Shown: positions 10,501 through 22,560, counted from the stretch's first letter. The stretch is DNA of 64,000 nt from Mytilus trossulus (GCF_036588685.1 NW_026963311.1:1302001-1366000), one strand, 5' to 3'. Numbers and translations: made by a program. The notes: generated by a model from the sequence alone, not told the origin.

Positions 10501-11186
10501 TCGCCTACTTTTCAAAGATCTTCAAAGATCAAAGAAATGCATATATAATTCGTGTTGGGAAATTAACCGACATTATGAAATAGTGCAGAATAAAATTCCT
10601 TGTCGCTTCTTTTAAATTCATGTTTTCAATGGATACTAAAAAAAAATTGATTTTTTTTTAAATGCAAATTATTAATATGAAAATGTTTTGTTGTTATAAA
10701 TATTCGTATATTAATCAAACGATCTTCAATATCAATGATATACCGAAAAATTGTTGTTGCGGATGAATATCACAAATGCATATTCATCGTGTTGAAGGTA
10801 AACGAGAGAAAATCAATTCACGCAATTACACACAGAAAGGTAATTATATTTCAATTATTTGATTTAGAGTAACATCTTTAAACCGTTTGTAGCATATTTG
10901 TCTATAATATTAACGTAGCAAAATCAGGAATATTTAATCCGACACAATATTAAAATATTTTTTCAGGCCGCGTCCCCCGCAGCCATTTTGAAAATACCAG
11001 CAGGGTAGGAGTAACAAGAACCTGCAAGGCCCTTAAAGATAAGGTTACTTTCTTTGTATTCTTTAATGCAACTATTTGTTTTTTTTAAAGATCTGAACAA
11101 TTTTTTAAGTTAAATTTCTTTTCTTCGTAAATAACAAGTAGATTGATCACTTGGACACACACGTGGAACTATTTTCTGTTTTTAAA
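7519..11186. other. AT-rich intergenic stretch, no gene seen
   Basis: Up to about 7,815 this is the 5' flank of USP gene 1, which aligns with 25,785-26,105. Beyond that I see homopolymer runs and short frames on both strands without domain character. A copy of a dispersed bivalve repeat (phrase 'gttcatagctt...gttgagggccgt') lies at about 10,276-10,470 in inverted orientation relative to 16,808-16,925. Confidence 0.5.
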
Positions 11187-11511
11187 AAGAGGGACGAAAG
11201 ATACCAAAGGGACAGTCAAACTCGTAAATCTAAAACAAACTGACAACGCCATGGATAAAAATGAAAAAGACAAACAGAAAAACAATAGTACACATGACAC
11301 AACATAGGAAACTAAAGAATAAACAACACGAACCCCACCAAATTTAAAACTAGGGGTGATCTCAGGTGCTCCGGAAGGGTAAGCAGATCCTGCTCCACAT
11401 GCGGCACCCGTCGTGTTGCTTATGTGATTACAAATCCGGTAAATAGTCTAATTCGGTAGGTCAAATTCATGAAAGGGAAGGGGATTGTAGTTACGACGTA
11501 AGGAACATATT
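11187..11511 (-). repeat. PLE-A 3' tail, solo copy
   Basis: Nearly identical to 13,117-13,437, the sequence just after the Penelope-like frame at 13,419. Only the untranslated end is present. The bases from here to 12,454 have no recognisable gene. Confidence 0.8.
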
Positions 11512-12454
11512 TTAAGGTATTGTTTCGGATTTTCGCTCCTTCTCCGACTTAGTTACTTGCATTAGTATATTTGAATAATTATGTCCCTTGACTAGAAAAA
11601 AAAGCGGATTTTGTTAATCAGCTGTTAATGAATTTGTAAGTAATTATATATAATTATTGGTTGAAATAATTGTATTTTATGTAATATTCAGAGAATCTTC
11701 GACTTCTTATTCTTCCAATAGAGATGGACTATATTTGAGTGTGAATTATGACTCTTTGCTCGCTCGTAAAAGCAAGAGTCTTATTTTACACTGAAAGTCA
11801 GAATTTGGGTAAATCACATTTACTGAATTACAATTAGTGGCGTTGTCCGTACCATTTACTAGCCTCTAGATATATTTGGAGAATCCTTACAGTTTTAGAG
11901 GTATAAATATAGATTACAAATGTAACTGTTATGTTTTTTAAGTCTTCCTTGTAGTATTGTATAATTTTGGACCATACAATGCATGTCACATTACGTCATG
12001 TATTGCCAAAATTATTAAGTTGTGTAACCATATCCATGTAAAATTTTAGGTATTTGAATTAGACATTTGTTCACGCATACATGATTACTTGAGCAGATAC
12101 AATCAGTTAACTGTCACTACGAGCACCCATGAGATCTTAAATTGCGCAAATATGATCACTTACAATTATGAGTAAAATTTGACCTAGATCTACTCAATTG
12201 AGTTAGATATATCAATTTTGAGACTAATCTAAATGGTTATTTGAGCACACATGTGGCTATTTACACTAATGAGAGCAATATTGGGATTATTGAGTAAACT
12301 TAGCAAATCTTGATAGAGACAAACCTATTCATGAGCGCTTTACCCTGCATATGACTGCAAGAGATATTTTAAAAGTTTTCTGGAACCCCAGATTAAAAGT
12401 TGAACTACAACATTGCAAAGTGTTAGTGTATTATTTTATTTTATCAAAATGTTA

Positions 12455-13115
12455 AAATTGAGAATGGAAATGGGGAATGTGTCAAAAAGACAACAACCTG
12501 ACCAAAGAAAAAAAAACAACAGCAGAAGGTCACCAACAGGTCTTCAAAGTAGCGAGAAATTCCCGCAACCGGAGGCGTCCTTCAGCTGGTCCCTAATCAA
12601 ATGTATAATAGTTCAGTGATAATGAACGCCATACTAATTTCCAAATTTTACTCAAGAAACCAAAATTAAAATAATACGAGACTTACAAAGGCCAGTGGCT
12701 CCTGACTTGGGACAGGCACAAAAATGCGGCAGGGTTATGTTAGTGAGATCTCAACCCTCCCCCTATACCTCTTGCCAATTTAGAAAAGTAAACGCATAAC
12801 AATACGCACATTAAAATTCAGTTCAAGAGAAGTCCGAGTCTGATGTCAGAAGATGTAACCATAGAAAATAAACAAAATGACAATACATAATAACAACAGA
12901 CTACTAGCAGTTAACTGACATGCCAGCTCCAGACTTCAATAAAACTGACTGATAGATTATGATTTCATCGTATGAATATCAAGCACAATTCTTCCTGTTA
13001 GGGGTTTAGTATCATACCAATGATACCATCATTACATATATGAGAAGAACATAACTTGTGTCATGCCAACAACTGTTTTTTGAATAAATGTGTTCAGTTC
13101 CAATGCAAAGACCCG
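12455..13115 (-). repeat. PLE-B 3' untranslated region, solo copy
   Basis: Aligns along its length with 26,826-27,475, the region downstream of the PLE-B frame, and stops where that frame's stop codon lies. It directly abuts the PLE-A tail at 13,117. Confidence 0.75.
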
Positions 13116-13116
13116 A

Positions 13117-13418
13117 TAAAAGAGGGACGAAAGACACCAAAGGGACAGTCAAACTCGTAAATCTAAAACAAACTGACAACGCCATGGCTAAAAATGAAAA
13201 AGACAAACAGAAAAACAATAGTACACATGACACAACATAGAAAACTAAAGAATAAACAACACGAACCCCACCATTAACTAGGGGTGATCTCAGGTGCTCC
13301 GGAAGGGTAAGCAGATCCTGTTCCACATGCGGCATCCGTCGTGTTGCTTATGTGATTACAAATCCGGTAAATAGTCTAATTCGGTAGGTCAAATTCATGA
13401 AAGGGAAGGGGATTGTAG
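13117..13418 (-). repeat. PLE-A 3' tail
   Basis: Untranslated sequence following the Penelope-like frame. The same tail recurs at 11,187-11,511 and 56,137-56,435, with fragments at 553-628, 16,189-16,310 and 61,250-61,335. Confidence 0.75.
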
Positions 13419-15017
13419 TTACGACGTAAGGAACATATCCGATATCATTTGTGAAACGGTTATTCCATAACGGTCAACCAACTCGTGATGGCGTCCGTAT
13501 AATTTACGAAGGGATGATTTCAACTTCACCATTTGGAACTCTTGGTTTAATAGCTTCCTTGTGAGCAGTAACCCTCTATCAAGAAAATCATGATAGGAAA
13601 TGCAAGCACGGGAATATCGTATCAATTGGGAGATATATACCCCGTATGCAGGTGCTGCTGGAATGTTGCTACTTAGAAATGGAAAGTTCACAATTGGAAA
13701 GCTGAAATCATCTCTTTTGTCGTAAAGTTTTGTCTTCAACCGACCCTCATTGTCAATTTCTAGATGTAAGTCAAGATATGAAGCCGACTTAACTGTATCT
13801 GTAGTATCCTTTATATCCAATTCGATGGGATAGATGCGATCCACATAGTCACCAAATTTTGAATTGTTTAGTGAAAGAACGTCATCTATATAGCGGAAAG
13901 TAGAGTTAAAGGATATTGCTAACTTCTTATCTGTCTTCCTAAGAAGTTCCTGCATGAAGTCAGCCTCATAATAATAAAGAAACAAGTCAGCAAGTAGAGG
14001 CCACAGTTTGTTCCCATTGGGATGCCGACAGTCTGTTGAAAAACACGTCCTCCGAACGTAACAAATATGTTGTCAATCAAGAAATCAAGCATCTTGATAA
14101 TATCGGTTTCAGAGAATTTTTTGTTTGAATCAGAATGGTTCTTTACAAAGTATGATTTATCCCTCCCTAAGACAAGATACTTGTATCTACGTTGGCCATT
14201 CTTTTTTATGAAGCAAAGTTATACCAACTCTTTTAATTTGTCTTTTAGTTTGGAATGTGGAATACTTGTGTAAAGAGTAGAAAAGTCAAATGTTTTAATA
14301 CTGTTACAAGATGAAAGAGAGTTAGATTGTATGTACTCTAAAAGATCTTTGGAATTTTTAAGTATCCACATCTGATTCACGCCACCTCTAGAATAGGCAG
14401 TTTCACAATAACTTTGAAGCCCGTCTTTGATTGCTGATAAAATGGATGTTAATAATTTAGAAAGGGGTTTCGTGGAGCACTTGGAAGACCCAGCAATATA
14501 CCGTTGTTTGTAAGGACACTTATGTAGTTTAGGTATCCAATACAGTGATGGAAGATCCAGTTCTTCATCTTTGGTTGAAATACCAAAGGAACAAAGAACA
14601 GACCTATGATTATCCAGGATTTCCTCTTTGGTAAGTGTCGTGAGGGTATATGTTGGGTTTCCAAGTGAATTGTCTATACCTAATTCGTTTATCAAGCAAT
14701 TAATGTAATGACTTTTACAGATAAAAACGATGTTATTTGGGGCTTTGTCTGCGGGGACAACAACATATTCATCATGGAGGTCAGATAGGTGTTTAGCAAC
14801 ATTTGGATCTTTGAAGATTGACGTAGCATGGGCATTGATGGACCCATTCAGTTTCTTAATTCTGATTTGTATTAACGACCTAACGATAAGTGAATCAATA
14901 TGAACGCCAAAATATGCAATCTTTAATGACCTGATAACAGTATCGTTACTATATCCCTTCTTAATAAGTATATTCAAAGGTTTTGTTAGTTTCCGAGGTG
15001 AAAACGGACACCTTTGA
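13419..15017 (-). pseudogene. Penelope-like reverse transcriptase (PLE-A), frameshifted
   Basis: Read on the minus strand, the frame runs from about 15,017 to the stop at 13,419. Readable reverse-transcriptase blocks are a 'VVVPADKAPNN' N-terminal motif near 14,740, 'FDFSTLYTSIP' with the first catalytic Asp (about 14,290-14,255), 'GIPMGTNC' (about 14,030-14,007), and 'FRYIDDVLSLNN' with the YIDD catalytic pair (about 13,895-13,860). One missing base near 14,005 separates the last two blocks, so the protein is broken. No GIY-YIG endonuclease follows. The first 45 codons match the C-terminus of the PLE-B protein, so the 5' end looks like an in-frame fusion of two element pieces. Assignment to the Penelope-like group rests on motif style. 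Confidence 0.75.
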
Positions 15018-15123
15018 GCTATCTATAGATATTTTCATGTATAAATTGATAATTATTTTAACCAATTTATACATTTTTTTTAATTTGTTTTTGACAATTT
15101 TTTGTTCATTTAAAAATATAGGG

Positions 15124-15231
15124 ACAACAGAGTTGGTGTATGTGGGTTCGATTCCCACCCTAGGCATTCATTTATATTGGCTGGTGCAAAGCGGGCAGTT
15201 TAGCTTAGTGGCCCCACACTGACTCTGTTGT
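15124..15231. other. tRNA-like arms in permuted order inside a 10-bp inverted repeat
   Basis: ACAACAGAGT (15,124-15,133) and its reverse complement (15,222-15,231) enclose a canonical T-arm hairpin, GTGGG-TTCGATT-CCCAC (15,142-15,158). Downstream is a D-arm-like hairpin, GGGC/GCCC (15,193-15,214), whose loop holds an A-box-like 'TTTAGCTTAGTG'. The T arm precedes the D arm, so this is not a normal tRNA gene. A rearranged SINE head is the simplest reading. Confidence 0.35.
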
Positions 15232-15239
15232 TCATATGT

Positions 15240-17507
15240 CACTTAAAAAAATCAGGCCGCCTTCTTCAGGTCTTGCCATCTCTATTTTTCTTTTTGTAAA
15301 TCATACACAACAAAACTATTGAATAATTGTGAAAATTATACCACTGATAACTATGGTAAAACTTTAATTGTTGTTGGAATAATTAAACTTGGCAGCAATG
15401 GCTGCCATCCAAGATCTTAAAAGTTTTTATATTGATGAATTATATATCAGATTTGGATTCTTTTGGTCACAAAACATTTTGGAAGGTACACTGTAGGTGG
15501 TGGCCAAATCTTTATTCTTAAAGGCTTAAAGCTTTCGGGTCTGACTTACATCTAGAAATTGCCCAAAATCATCATGTTTTTACAAAATTTGGAACATAAA
15601 ATGTACTTTTATGAAAAGAACTGATTTATTGAGCGTTAAGACTTTAGAAATATACCCATTTGAGAAACCAAATAATTGTGAACTTTTTGGAGCTTTATGT
15701 TAAAGTAAATATTTTAGGCCATTTTGGACTAGAAGTGAAACTTGTCCTTTGAATTAGTGGTTTCACACTAATAACCATACTATATACTAAGTATCTGTTA
15801 GAAGATAGCTCTTTCACAGTACATTGTTAAACTTGAAGATAAATTTATACCAACAATGACCAATATTAATGATGGAATGAGATTATACATGTGTATATAT
15901 ACTGTCAGTGGCGGATTCAGAGGGGGGCGTACAATGTACATGTATAGCTGCAGATTCTTATTTTTTTTTTAATAATATAATGGATAAATGATTGACTGTG
16001 TTAACGTTGCAATAAAACCAAGATAACTCAGTGAAGCTATTTCTGAACATTAAAAAGTTTTTGTTGACTGCAACAAAAATCTAGAATAAGGGATAGTAAT
16101 ATTGCTGTGTTAACATCCACTCCATTAGTGATTGATCCAAAAGCTAAATGTTCCAGAAAGTAGAAGACCTGGCCATGCAGAGTCTTTAGTTTTCTATGTT
16201 GTTTTTAGTGTACTTTTATTTGTCTGCATGTCTTTTTTAGTTTTAGTCATGGAATTGTAAGTTTCGGTTTATGAGTTTGCTGTTCATCTGGTATCATTAA
16301 TTTAGCTCCAATATTACAATTTGTCTGTTTTAATATGATTGTCTTAAACCTCTTTATCATAGTTCAGTGTCAGAGCATTGGTGAGTGACTATATAACACT
16401 ATGTTGATTCTCTTTTATAAGTTATATGCTAATTTTTTTTTTATGTGTGCAAATATATGGTCATAATGCCAATCTAACAGTTCTCATTTGACCACATAAT
16501 CATTTATAATTCACAAAGTTAAGATTGATTGATTGATTGTTGGTTGCTTTACGCCGCATTAGCACAAAAAGGCTATATCGCGGCGAATTCACAAAGTTAA
16601 GTATCCTAGTTCAAGTCAGTATCTCAGATATAATATACATATATATATAGCATAGCAAATTATAGTATTTGTACTATATTGTAAGGTGAACATATCTGTC
16701 CGGCAAGTATACATTTTGTAATATAAACACCTGTCATTTATCAATAATTCAACACAACTTGAGGTCCTCTGATGTTCAGTACTTTGATTTATATATTGTG
16801 ATCTTCTTAGATATAGGAAGATGTGGTGTAAGAGCCAATGAGACAACTCTCCATCCAAATAACAATTTAAAAATTAAACCATTATAGGTTAAAGTACGGC
16901 CTTCAACACGGAGCCTTGGCTCACACAGAACAACATTCTTATTTATATTTACTTTTCTATCATATAGTATGCTGACATATCAATGAAATTATGCATTGTC
17001 AATTACAGACAATTGTCTAACAAAATTATAGACAACAAAATGTATCAATATGAAATAAACGGTTGTTCAAATATCAACAAAAAAATTATTACTTATTCAA
17101 CATTATATAATCGTATGATCAGATGCATCAAATATATTCTGATCGGTCTTCAAGGATCCTGTTCTCAAGACAAAACATAAACAGAAATTAGAAAAATCAG
17201 TTAATCTGCATTCAAAATGTTGTAAAATGACCCCAGTTTGAAAAAAGGCAGTCTAACAAGGGCGTTGATTTTGCACGAAAAGGAAAGGTAGGGGTAACTA
17301 CCTGTATGTTCTGCATGGTTATAGCCTTATTCTTCAGCAAAATTAATGTTTGATATATCCCTTCCCAATTTCGCCACAGAGAAAGTCCATGCTAAAGTTA
17401 GTAAATATTCAGATGATTTCTTCTCCGCGAGATTACAATGCATTAACCAATCGATTTTAAGTAAACTTAATTTTATTTGCAGGATTGTATCAAAAGTTAG
17501 TTACTTT
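15240..17507. other. Intergenic stretch with repeat fragments, no gene seen
   Basis: Contains a CAGTGGCGGATTCAG MITE end at about 15,905, a diverged PLE-A tail piece at 16,189-16,310, a 'tgattgattgatt' run followed by a repeat with 'gctatatcgcggcg' (16,523-16,590; partly shared with 25,010-25,035), and a dispersed repeat at 16,808-16,925. Short open frames here have no domain character. Confidence 0.5.
16808..16925 (+). repeat. Dispersed repeat C ('agatataggaagatgtggtg')
   Basis: Shares 'aagatgtggtgt', 'caatgagacaactc' and 'ccaaataacaatttaaaaa' with 58,392-58,506. Shorter copies lie at 20,649-20,702 and 45,911-45,958. I associate it with mussel genomes. Confidence 0.7.
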
Positions 17508-17640
17508 CGCATAGGCGGATCCAGGGGTTGGCTTTCGTGGAAAAACATTTGGTTGATTATATAGGGAATCACTGAAGTGTGACTGGAGTGCGCCCCCCCC
17601 CCCCCCCTTTTTATAAAAAGTTCTGTATCCGCCACTGTTT
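17508..17640. mobile_element. MITE with CAGTGGCGGATCCAG-type termini
   Basis: The left end 'aggcggatccagggg' and right end 'tgtatccgccactg' are inverted relative to each other, with a 16-C tract near the right end. Related elements are at 22,259-22,430 and 35,706-35,862. The next 1.1 kb to the USP gene 2 stop codon is AT-rich and probably that gene's 3' flank. Confidence 0.6.
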
Positions 17641-18723
17641 CGTATTTGTTTGGTGTGTAATTGTTTCAGTGCAAATATGTGAACAAATAAAATCAATATG
17701 ACGTATCCATTAAACGGATGATGCCTGGCAAATCTATTTGATGCGAGTAAAAATATGCATGTAGTGATGTACTATAAAGCTTTGAAAGCGATTACACGCA
17801 GTTTCACATTTGAATAGGAGTTGTCTCTCTTTCAGTAGACATAAGTGTAAATATTTACTCAACTTTCTCCATCCCAACTCATCCTAAATCGACTAAAACA
17901 TATTTTCCTATAAGTCCTTATGTAGTAATACGAGTCCGTGTCAGTGGTCAAAACGGGGATTTTAAATAATGATTAATTTATCCGTAAATAAAATGTCATA
18001 ACATTTTAAAATTGTGATAAGACAATAATAAAGACTAATTTGGTCTCGATGGTACATGTACCAAATAAGGGATATTCTAGTCTGATAATTAAAGAGCGAT
18101 AATCAGACATTGTATTTTATAACACAGCAACTACATGTAGTATCAAATAGACATAAAAAATAATAACATTATTGGCTATAAAATATTAAAGCGGCATAAT
18201 TGATTATGAGACAGCTAGCTGCCAGTGTCGGTAAAACGATCGTATAAGCAATTATACATCGTCTCGTAGCCTTAAACAATTATAAGCAAAACCCACACTG
18301 CTCTATTAAGACAACGATCAAACAAATTGTTAAAAGATCCAATCGGGAAAAGTATTTGATGTATAACAAAACCACAAACGAAAATCCAAATATGAAGGGC
18401 AGTCACCAACGATTAGCAGCGATTTACAGCATTTGGACAGACTAATTTTAATCGAAGTTATTTTTATAGTTTATTTTTTTTTAGTAAAGTCTAATTGAAT
18501 TATGGCGTTGTCAGCGGTTTATCCTTGCAGTCTAATATCATTTAATTAATGTTTTTATACCAAGGCGAATAGTCTTTGATATAATTATTTAATCTATCTG
18601 TAGTGACCTGATCTACAAAGACATAATTATTTTGGACATGAATAAACTTCTTTTTTTTAACCATATATATTGGTGAATTTATATACACTATTCTAAGAAC
18701 GATAACTCTTTGAATTTAGTCTA

Positions 18724-18924
18724 TCAATGTTGATGTCGGCAAATCACAACTGGAACGTGAGCATGGTGAAGAATATAGTCACTTGTACTTCCCACCAACG
18801 TGCGCCGAATTTTGCCTAAACCACGACATCCGGTTATAATAATGGCGGCGTTTAGTTCTGCCGCACATTTTACGATACCTTCTCCTGGATTAGTAGTATG
18901 GACGCTTTTAACTGTTCCATTAAC
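18724..18924 (-). CDS. USP gene 2, exon 4 (C-terminal)
   Basis: The acceptor 'ctctttcag' at 18,925 opens a frame V-N-G-T that ends at TGA (18,726-18,724), 66 codons. It carries the complete ATP-binding signature of the USP family, G-x2-G-x9-G-S: 'GCRGLGKIRRTLVGS', followed by 'DYILHHAHVPVVI', the usual last helix and strand. It matches gene 3 exon 4 in length and motif order, although its acceptor choice differs by a few residues. It splices in phase to the exon at 19,590-19,696. Confidence 0.85.
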   Translation of the reverse strand, partial: VNGTVKSVHTTNPGEGIVKCAAELNAAIIITGCRGLGKIRRTLVGSTSDYILHHAHVPVVICRHQH

Positions 18925-19589
18925 CTGAAAGAGAAAACCATCCTTAAAATATATAAAACTTTATAAAAGTTTAAAGGCCGAACATTGCCCTTTGTGTATT
19001 AACATCATCGTCCTGAGGTTTCTGGAATGCAGCTAGCTTTTCTCATTAGAAATCAAGCCACAAACTCCTGCTACTTTTATTACTCCCCTTTGTCCAATCT
19101 TTTTGATGTGTTATTCCCCCTTACGCAATCTTTTAAATAAGTAGTAACGGAATACTTAATTGACGACCAAGTTGCGATAAAAAGGAGAAAAATCCATGCT
19201 TATTATACATGTGTTACAGTTCATGAAAGGTGCTTTCCCCTGCTCAAACATTTAATACAGTCAAAACTATTGTGAAGGCAAAATTGTTTCTAATTAAGTG
19301 TATTAAAAATATAGGTCTATCAAATTATGGGAAAACATACATAAAGCGAACGAGCAAAAAGGACTTAATTTGGAATATATATAGTGTGTCTGCATCATAT
19401 CTGTTGTTTTCTTTGAAACAGATTTGAAATTTTCAAAGAAACAAATACCCAAATTTGTAAACAAATGATACACTTCTGTTTTGTCTTTTTTTGTTTCACA
19501 ACTTCTTTAGCAACAATTAATACATCTTAAGAAAGATACGTAACCAATAGTTAGTAAGATACGTACTCCAGATTCAGCAATATACGTAC

Positions 19590-19696
19590 CCCAGCTTCAG
19601 TGAGTAGCGCAGCGTATTCTTTTAACTCTTGTGTTACGCGATCTTTTTCTTTCTTCAAAATGGACGCTAACACATCTGGATCAAATGAGTATGGAG
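19590..19696 (-). CDS. USP gene 2, exon 3
   Basis: The acceptor 'ttacacag' and donor GTACGT delimit 107 nt: two bases completing a codon, then 35 codons. This is exactly the size and phase of exon 3 in gene 3. The peptide (PYSFDPDVLASILKKEKDRV, then an amphipathic helix) fits the helix before the USP glycine motif. Exon 2 should lie between here and 25,703, but I could not locate it, so gene 2 may be broken or may carry a diverged exon 2. Confidence 0.8.
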
Positions 19697-20769
19697 CTGT
19701 GTAATGAAGAAAAAGACTTTATATTTATGGTATATAAACATTCAATATAAACAATAAAAGTAGAAATTAAAGTATGACCATCTCAATTGAAACACCGAAT
19801 GCCATTCTGCCTTCCTTATAAATAAAAGCCTTTTTTCGATTTTGTTTAGTTTGGAGTTATTTTCAAATATAATTGATTCATAGTTGTTCGTTTAAAGTCC
19901 AGTGGCAAATATATCATGCTGCTTATTATTATTCAATATTAAGAATAAGCAAACATTGACTACAGATGTACTTTTAATAGGAAAGTTCTCTGTAAGTATC
20001 GAAAGTGTAGATGTTGTTGCAAGAGTTCGTTTACGTACAAAGCCCGTTACACTTTATCTACACAAGCATGGTAGTTAACGCCCGGATTCAGACTGTACGC
20101 TTGCGTGGGTTTGTATTTTTTTCAGTTGGTCTTGCCTTGATAAAGGTTAAGAAGTCCCGGTATGTTTTGACATGTTATCTTTACTTTTTGTTTACCTGGT
20201 CAGTATAAGGTTAACGAACCTTACATACAAAAATACATACAAATATTAACAACGAAAAAGTAAACAACGAAAATATTTTCTGATAGATAAAATAGATAGA
20301 AAAATCTACATTTGTCACCTTTTGAATCATAAGTCGGTTGTCAAGTGTAGATGACCTTAGCTCCGTATTGTGCGTTTTTCAATTCCATTTTGCCTAACGA
20401 GAAAAATATCTGTCAAGCAATTTTTTTCATTAGGTTTTAATATCTCCGTAGTTATTACTGAAGTAATTGATTCTCAATGAATAGAAATCTAAAAGAAGAC
20501 TGTTTAGACTTCAGATTTTTTTGTAGAACATTTTCAAAGAAATACAAGACTGCCATAATTAAAGTTGTAAATTAGCTTATTGTAACCTTTGTCCACTGAT
20601 TTCTTCTATTATTATAAGTTTCTTAATAGTCATGCTAAGAAGAGGTACACAGATATAGAAAGATGTGGTGTGAGTGCCAATAAGACAAATCTCCATCCAA
20701 ATTGTTTCTAACGTAATCAAAGCTGGTAATATATATGTGAATAAACGCATCATAGATACAAGGATTGGC
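19697..20769. other. Likely intron of USP gene 2, nothing recognised
   Basis: No USP exon 2 was found on the minus strand. A SINE-like phrase 'gttcgtttaaagtccagtggcaa' lies near 19,886, and a short repeat C copy at 20,649-20,702. Confidence 0.45.
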
Positions 20770-21512
20770 AGCAGTCCTTTTGCGCCAATTACTGTTATTC
20801 AGGGGTATCATTTTCGCCAATTTTTGTTTTCAAAATGTATCAATTGCGCCAATATTCGGAACTCATTTGCGCCAATTTACCTGTACACATATCTATTTCT
20901 ATATATCTATTCTTATTTTTGCCTCAAAAGGTATCATAATTACTGTATGTTCGGAGATATTTCACCATAAAAATGAGTTTCTGATGAGAATTAAATGACT
21001 TAAGCAGCATTAGACAGTCAATGTACAGAGAGAGAATAAAACTTATTGCTTTGTTTAACAAAGATATGCCAATATATAAAATAGAAGTTTTTGCTCTTTA
21101 TGTTTTAGCCACATATGTTGATGATACAGTGCTTTGTTCCCACCATGCGTATATGGGCTTTATTATTATGAGAACTATTATTAACTATTTTATGGATTTC
21201 ATACTTCAATGTTTGTGTTTTTGGACAATAAAGTGAAGCTACAAGCTACTACATACATGAAATGGGAAGTACCCATGCAGCAGCAGTAAGAAAAAGATAT
21301 GTTTCAGAAAAGGAAACATGTGCCGTGTTACACTGCCGGTTCCAAGTCCGAATAAAGGAGTATAGAAGTAATTTTTCTTCTAACTGGCGCAATCGTATGT
21401 TTTATTTTTGGCGCAAATGATACCATCTAATTTTAAAACATGTGGCGCAAACGTAGCATTTGAGAAAAAAAATGTGGCGCAAAAGGACGCAATTTTGGCG
21501 CAAACGGATCTC
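20770..21512. mobile_element. Putative DNA transposon with inverted subterminal TGCGCCA repeats
   Basis: The left end has TGCGCCA in one orientation at 20,781, 20,845 and 20,868, with a variant TCGCCA near 20,814. The right end has the reverse complement TGGCGCA at 21,385, 21,409, 21,443, 21,475 and 21,496. 'agtccttttgcgcca' on the left mirrors 'tggcgcaaaaggac' on the right. The 500-bp centre is AT-rich with no transposase. Clustered subterminal motifs of this kind are typical transposase-binding sites in hAT- and P-like elements; the family is not determined. Confidence 0.55.
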
Positions 21513-21530
21513 TCCCCAAGGATTAAAAGG

Positions 21531-22060
21531 GTGTACGTCAGACACCAGACGCCAAATACTCAGCAGACACGCTCAAATAAAAATAATTTGAAAGGCCGAA
21601 ATTTTGAAGAACATTGAGGCCGTTTCCAAAATTCTGAAAGGTTTCGTCAAATTGAGCTTACTCAATGCCACCTATTCCTGGAGTAAAAATAAATCAAGAC
21701 ATTTAAAGTTTTGTGAACAGTTAATTTAAAATTATGACCATACCAATGATCATAACTCTTTTAATGATGACTACTGAGCTCGCGATAACTTTAATAAAGA
21801 TCGGGGGGACCTCCACTAATAAAACTAGTATTTGATTAGCCCAGCTACGTTTCTCGTGACTTTTTTCTGTATCAATACCTACATGAGAACTGTTGTGACG
21901 CGAACATTTCATTCATCTCGACTGCATGGACGATGTAAACATGATCATCTTCTTTTCGACAGTTGTCAACAAACCCTGTAATGAGAATGAAAAACTTTTT
22001 GATATTCGTTATTCATTTGAGATCACGTTTCTGACCGAAAGTTTACGCAGTTTTACATAC
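21531..22060. repeat. Dispersed repeat with retrozyme-like body, right copy
   Basis: Pairs with 1-560: both share a diverged retrozyme body, then 'gtatcaatacctac', 'ctgcatggacgatgtaaa', 'caaaccctg' and 'gagatcacgt' in the same order. It is part of the tandem duplication of the USP segment. Confidence 0.65.
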
Positions 22061-22169
22061 TAGAATGAAAATAATGTACTAGTATATATATATATGCATT
22101 ATTGTCGCCATCAAAAATATATTTACAGAAGAAACCGAATTTTTAATAAAAAAAACTCATGAGAGATAC

Positions 22170-22560
22170 CAGGATGAAAATTTTGTACGTCATACGCGCG
22201 TTTCTTCTACAAAAGACACATTGGTGATGCTTGAATAAACAAAATATGCCAAATAAACAGTGACGGATCCAGAACTTTTGATAAGGGGGGGTGGGGGGTG
22301 GGGGTGGGGGGGGGGCTCTGAATGACCTAAATAGGGAAGGGGCATCAGTTAAGAGACAGTGTTTCCCCATATTATAAATTATTGTTCCCACAAAACGGGG
22401 GGCCAGGACCCGCAGCGGGATCTGCTTATGATAAAGTACGGAGTTGAAGAGGACCCAAATTTAGAAAGGTTTTGTAAAATATAGCTACAGGAATCTCTTC
22501 CTGGGGGTAGACATCTTTTGAGGGTCTCCAACTTATCCTGATAAATGTCAGACATTTGTT
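22170..22560 (-). mobile_element. Degraded retrozyme copy split by a MITE
   Basis: 'gtacgtcatacgcgcgtttc' through 'gatgcttgaataaac' is a hammerhead region whose CUGAUGA is mutated (minus strand reads CCAATGT) and whose helix II is broken. After the insertion, the body resumes at about 22,436 with 'ggagttgaagagga' and 'gaaaggttttgtaaaa'. It is not expected to cleave. Confidence 0.65.
22259..22430. mobile_element. CAGTGACGGATCCAG MITE inside the retrozyme copy
   Basis: Starts 'cagtgacggatccag', contains a dense G tract at about 22,286-22,317 with strong G-quadruplex potential, and ends near 'gcgggatctg'. ATAAA occurs at both junctions and may be the target duplication. Confidence 0.5.

Noticed and set aside
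13012-13335. 107-codon minus-strand frame
   Set aside because: It lies in the PLE-A untranslated tail, which recurs as solo copies; its sequence is repeat, not a gene.
14961-15222. Opposed frames around 'MPRVGIEPT'
   Set aside because: This peptide is the usual false translation of a tRNA T-arm/B-box sequence.
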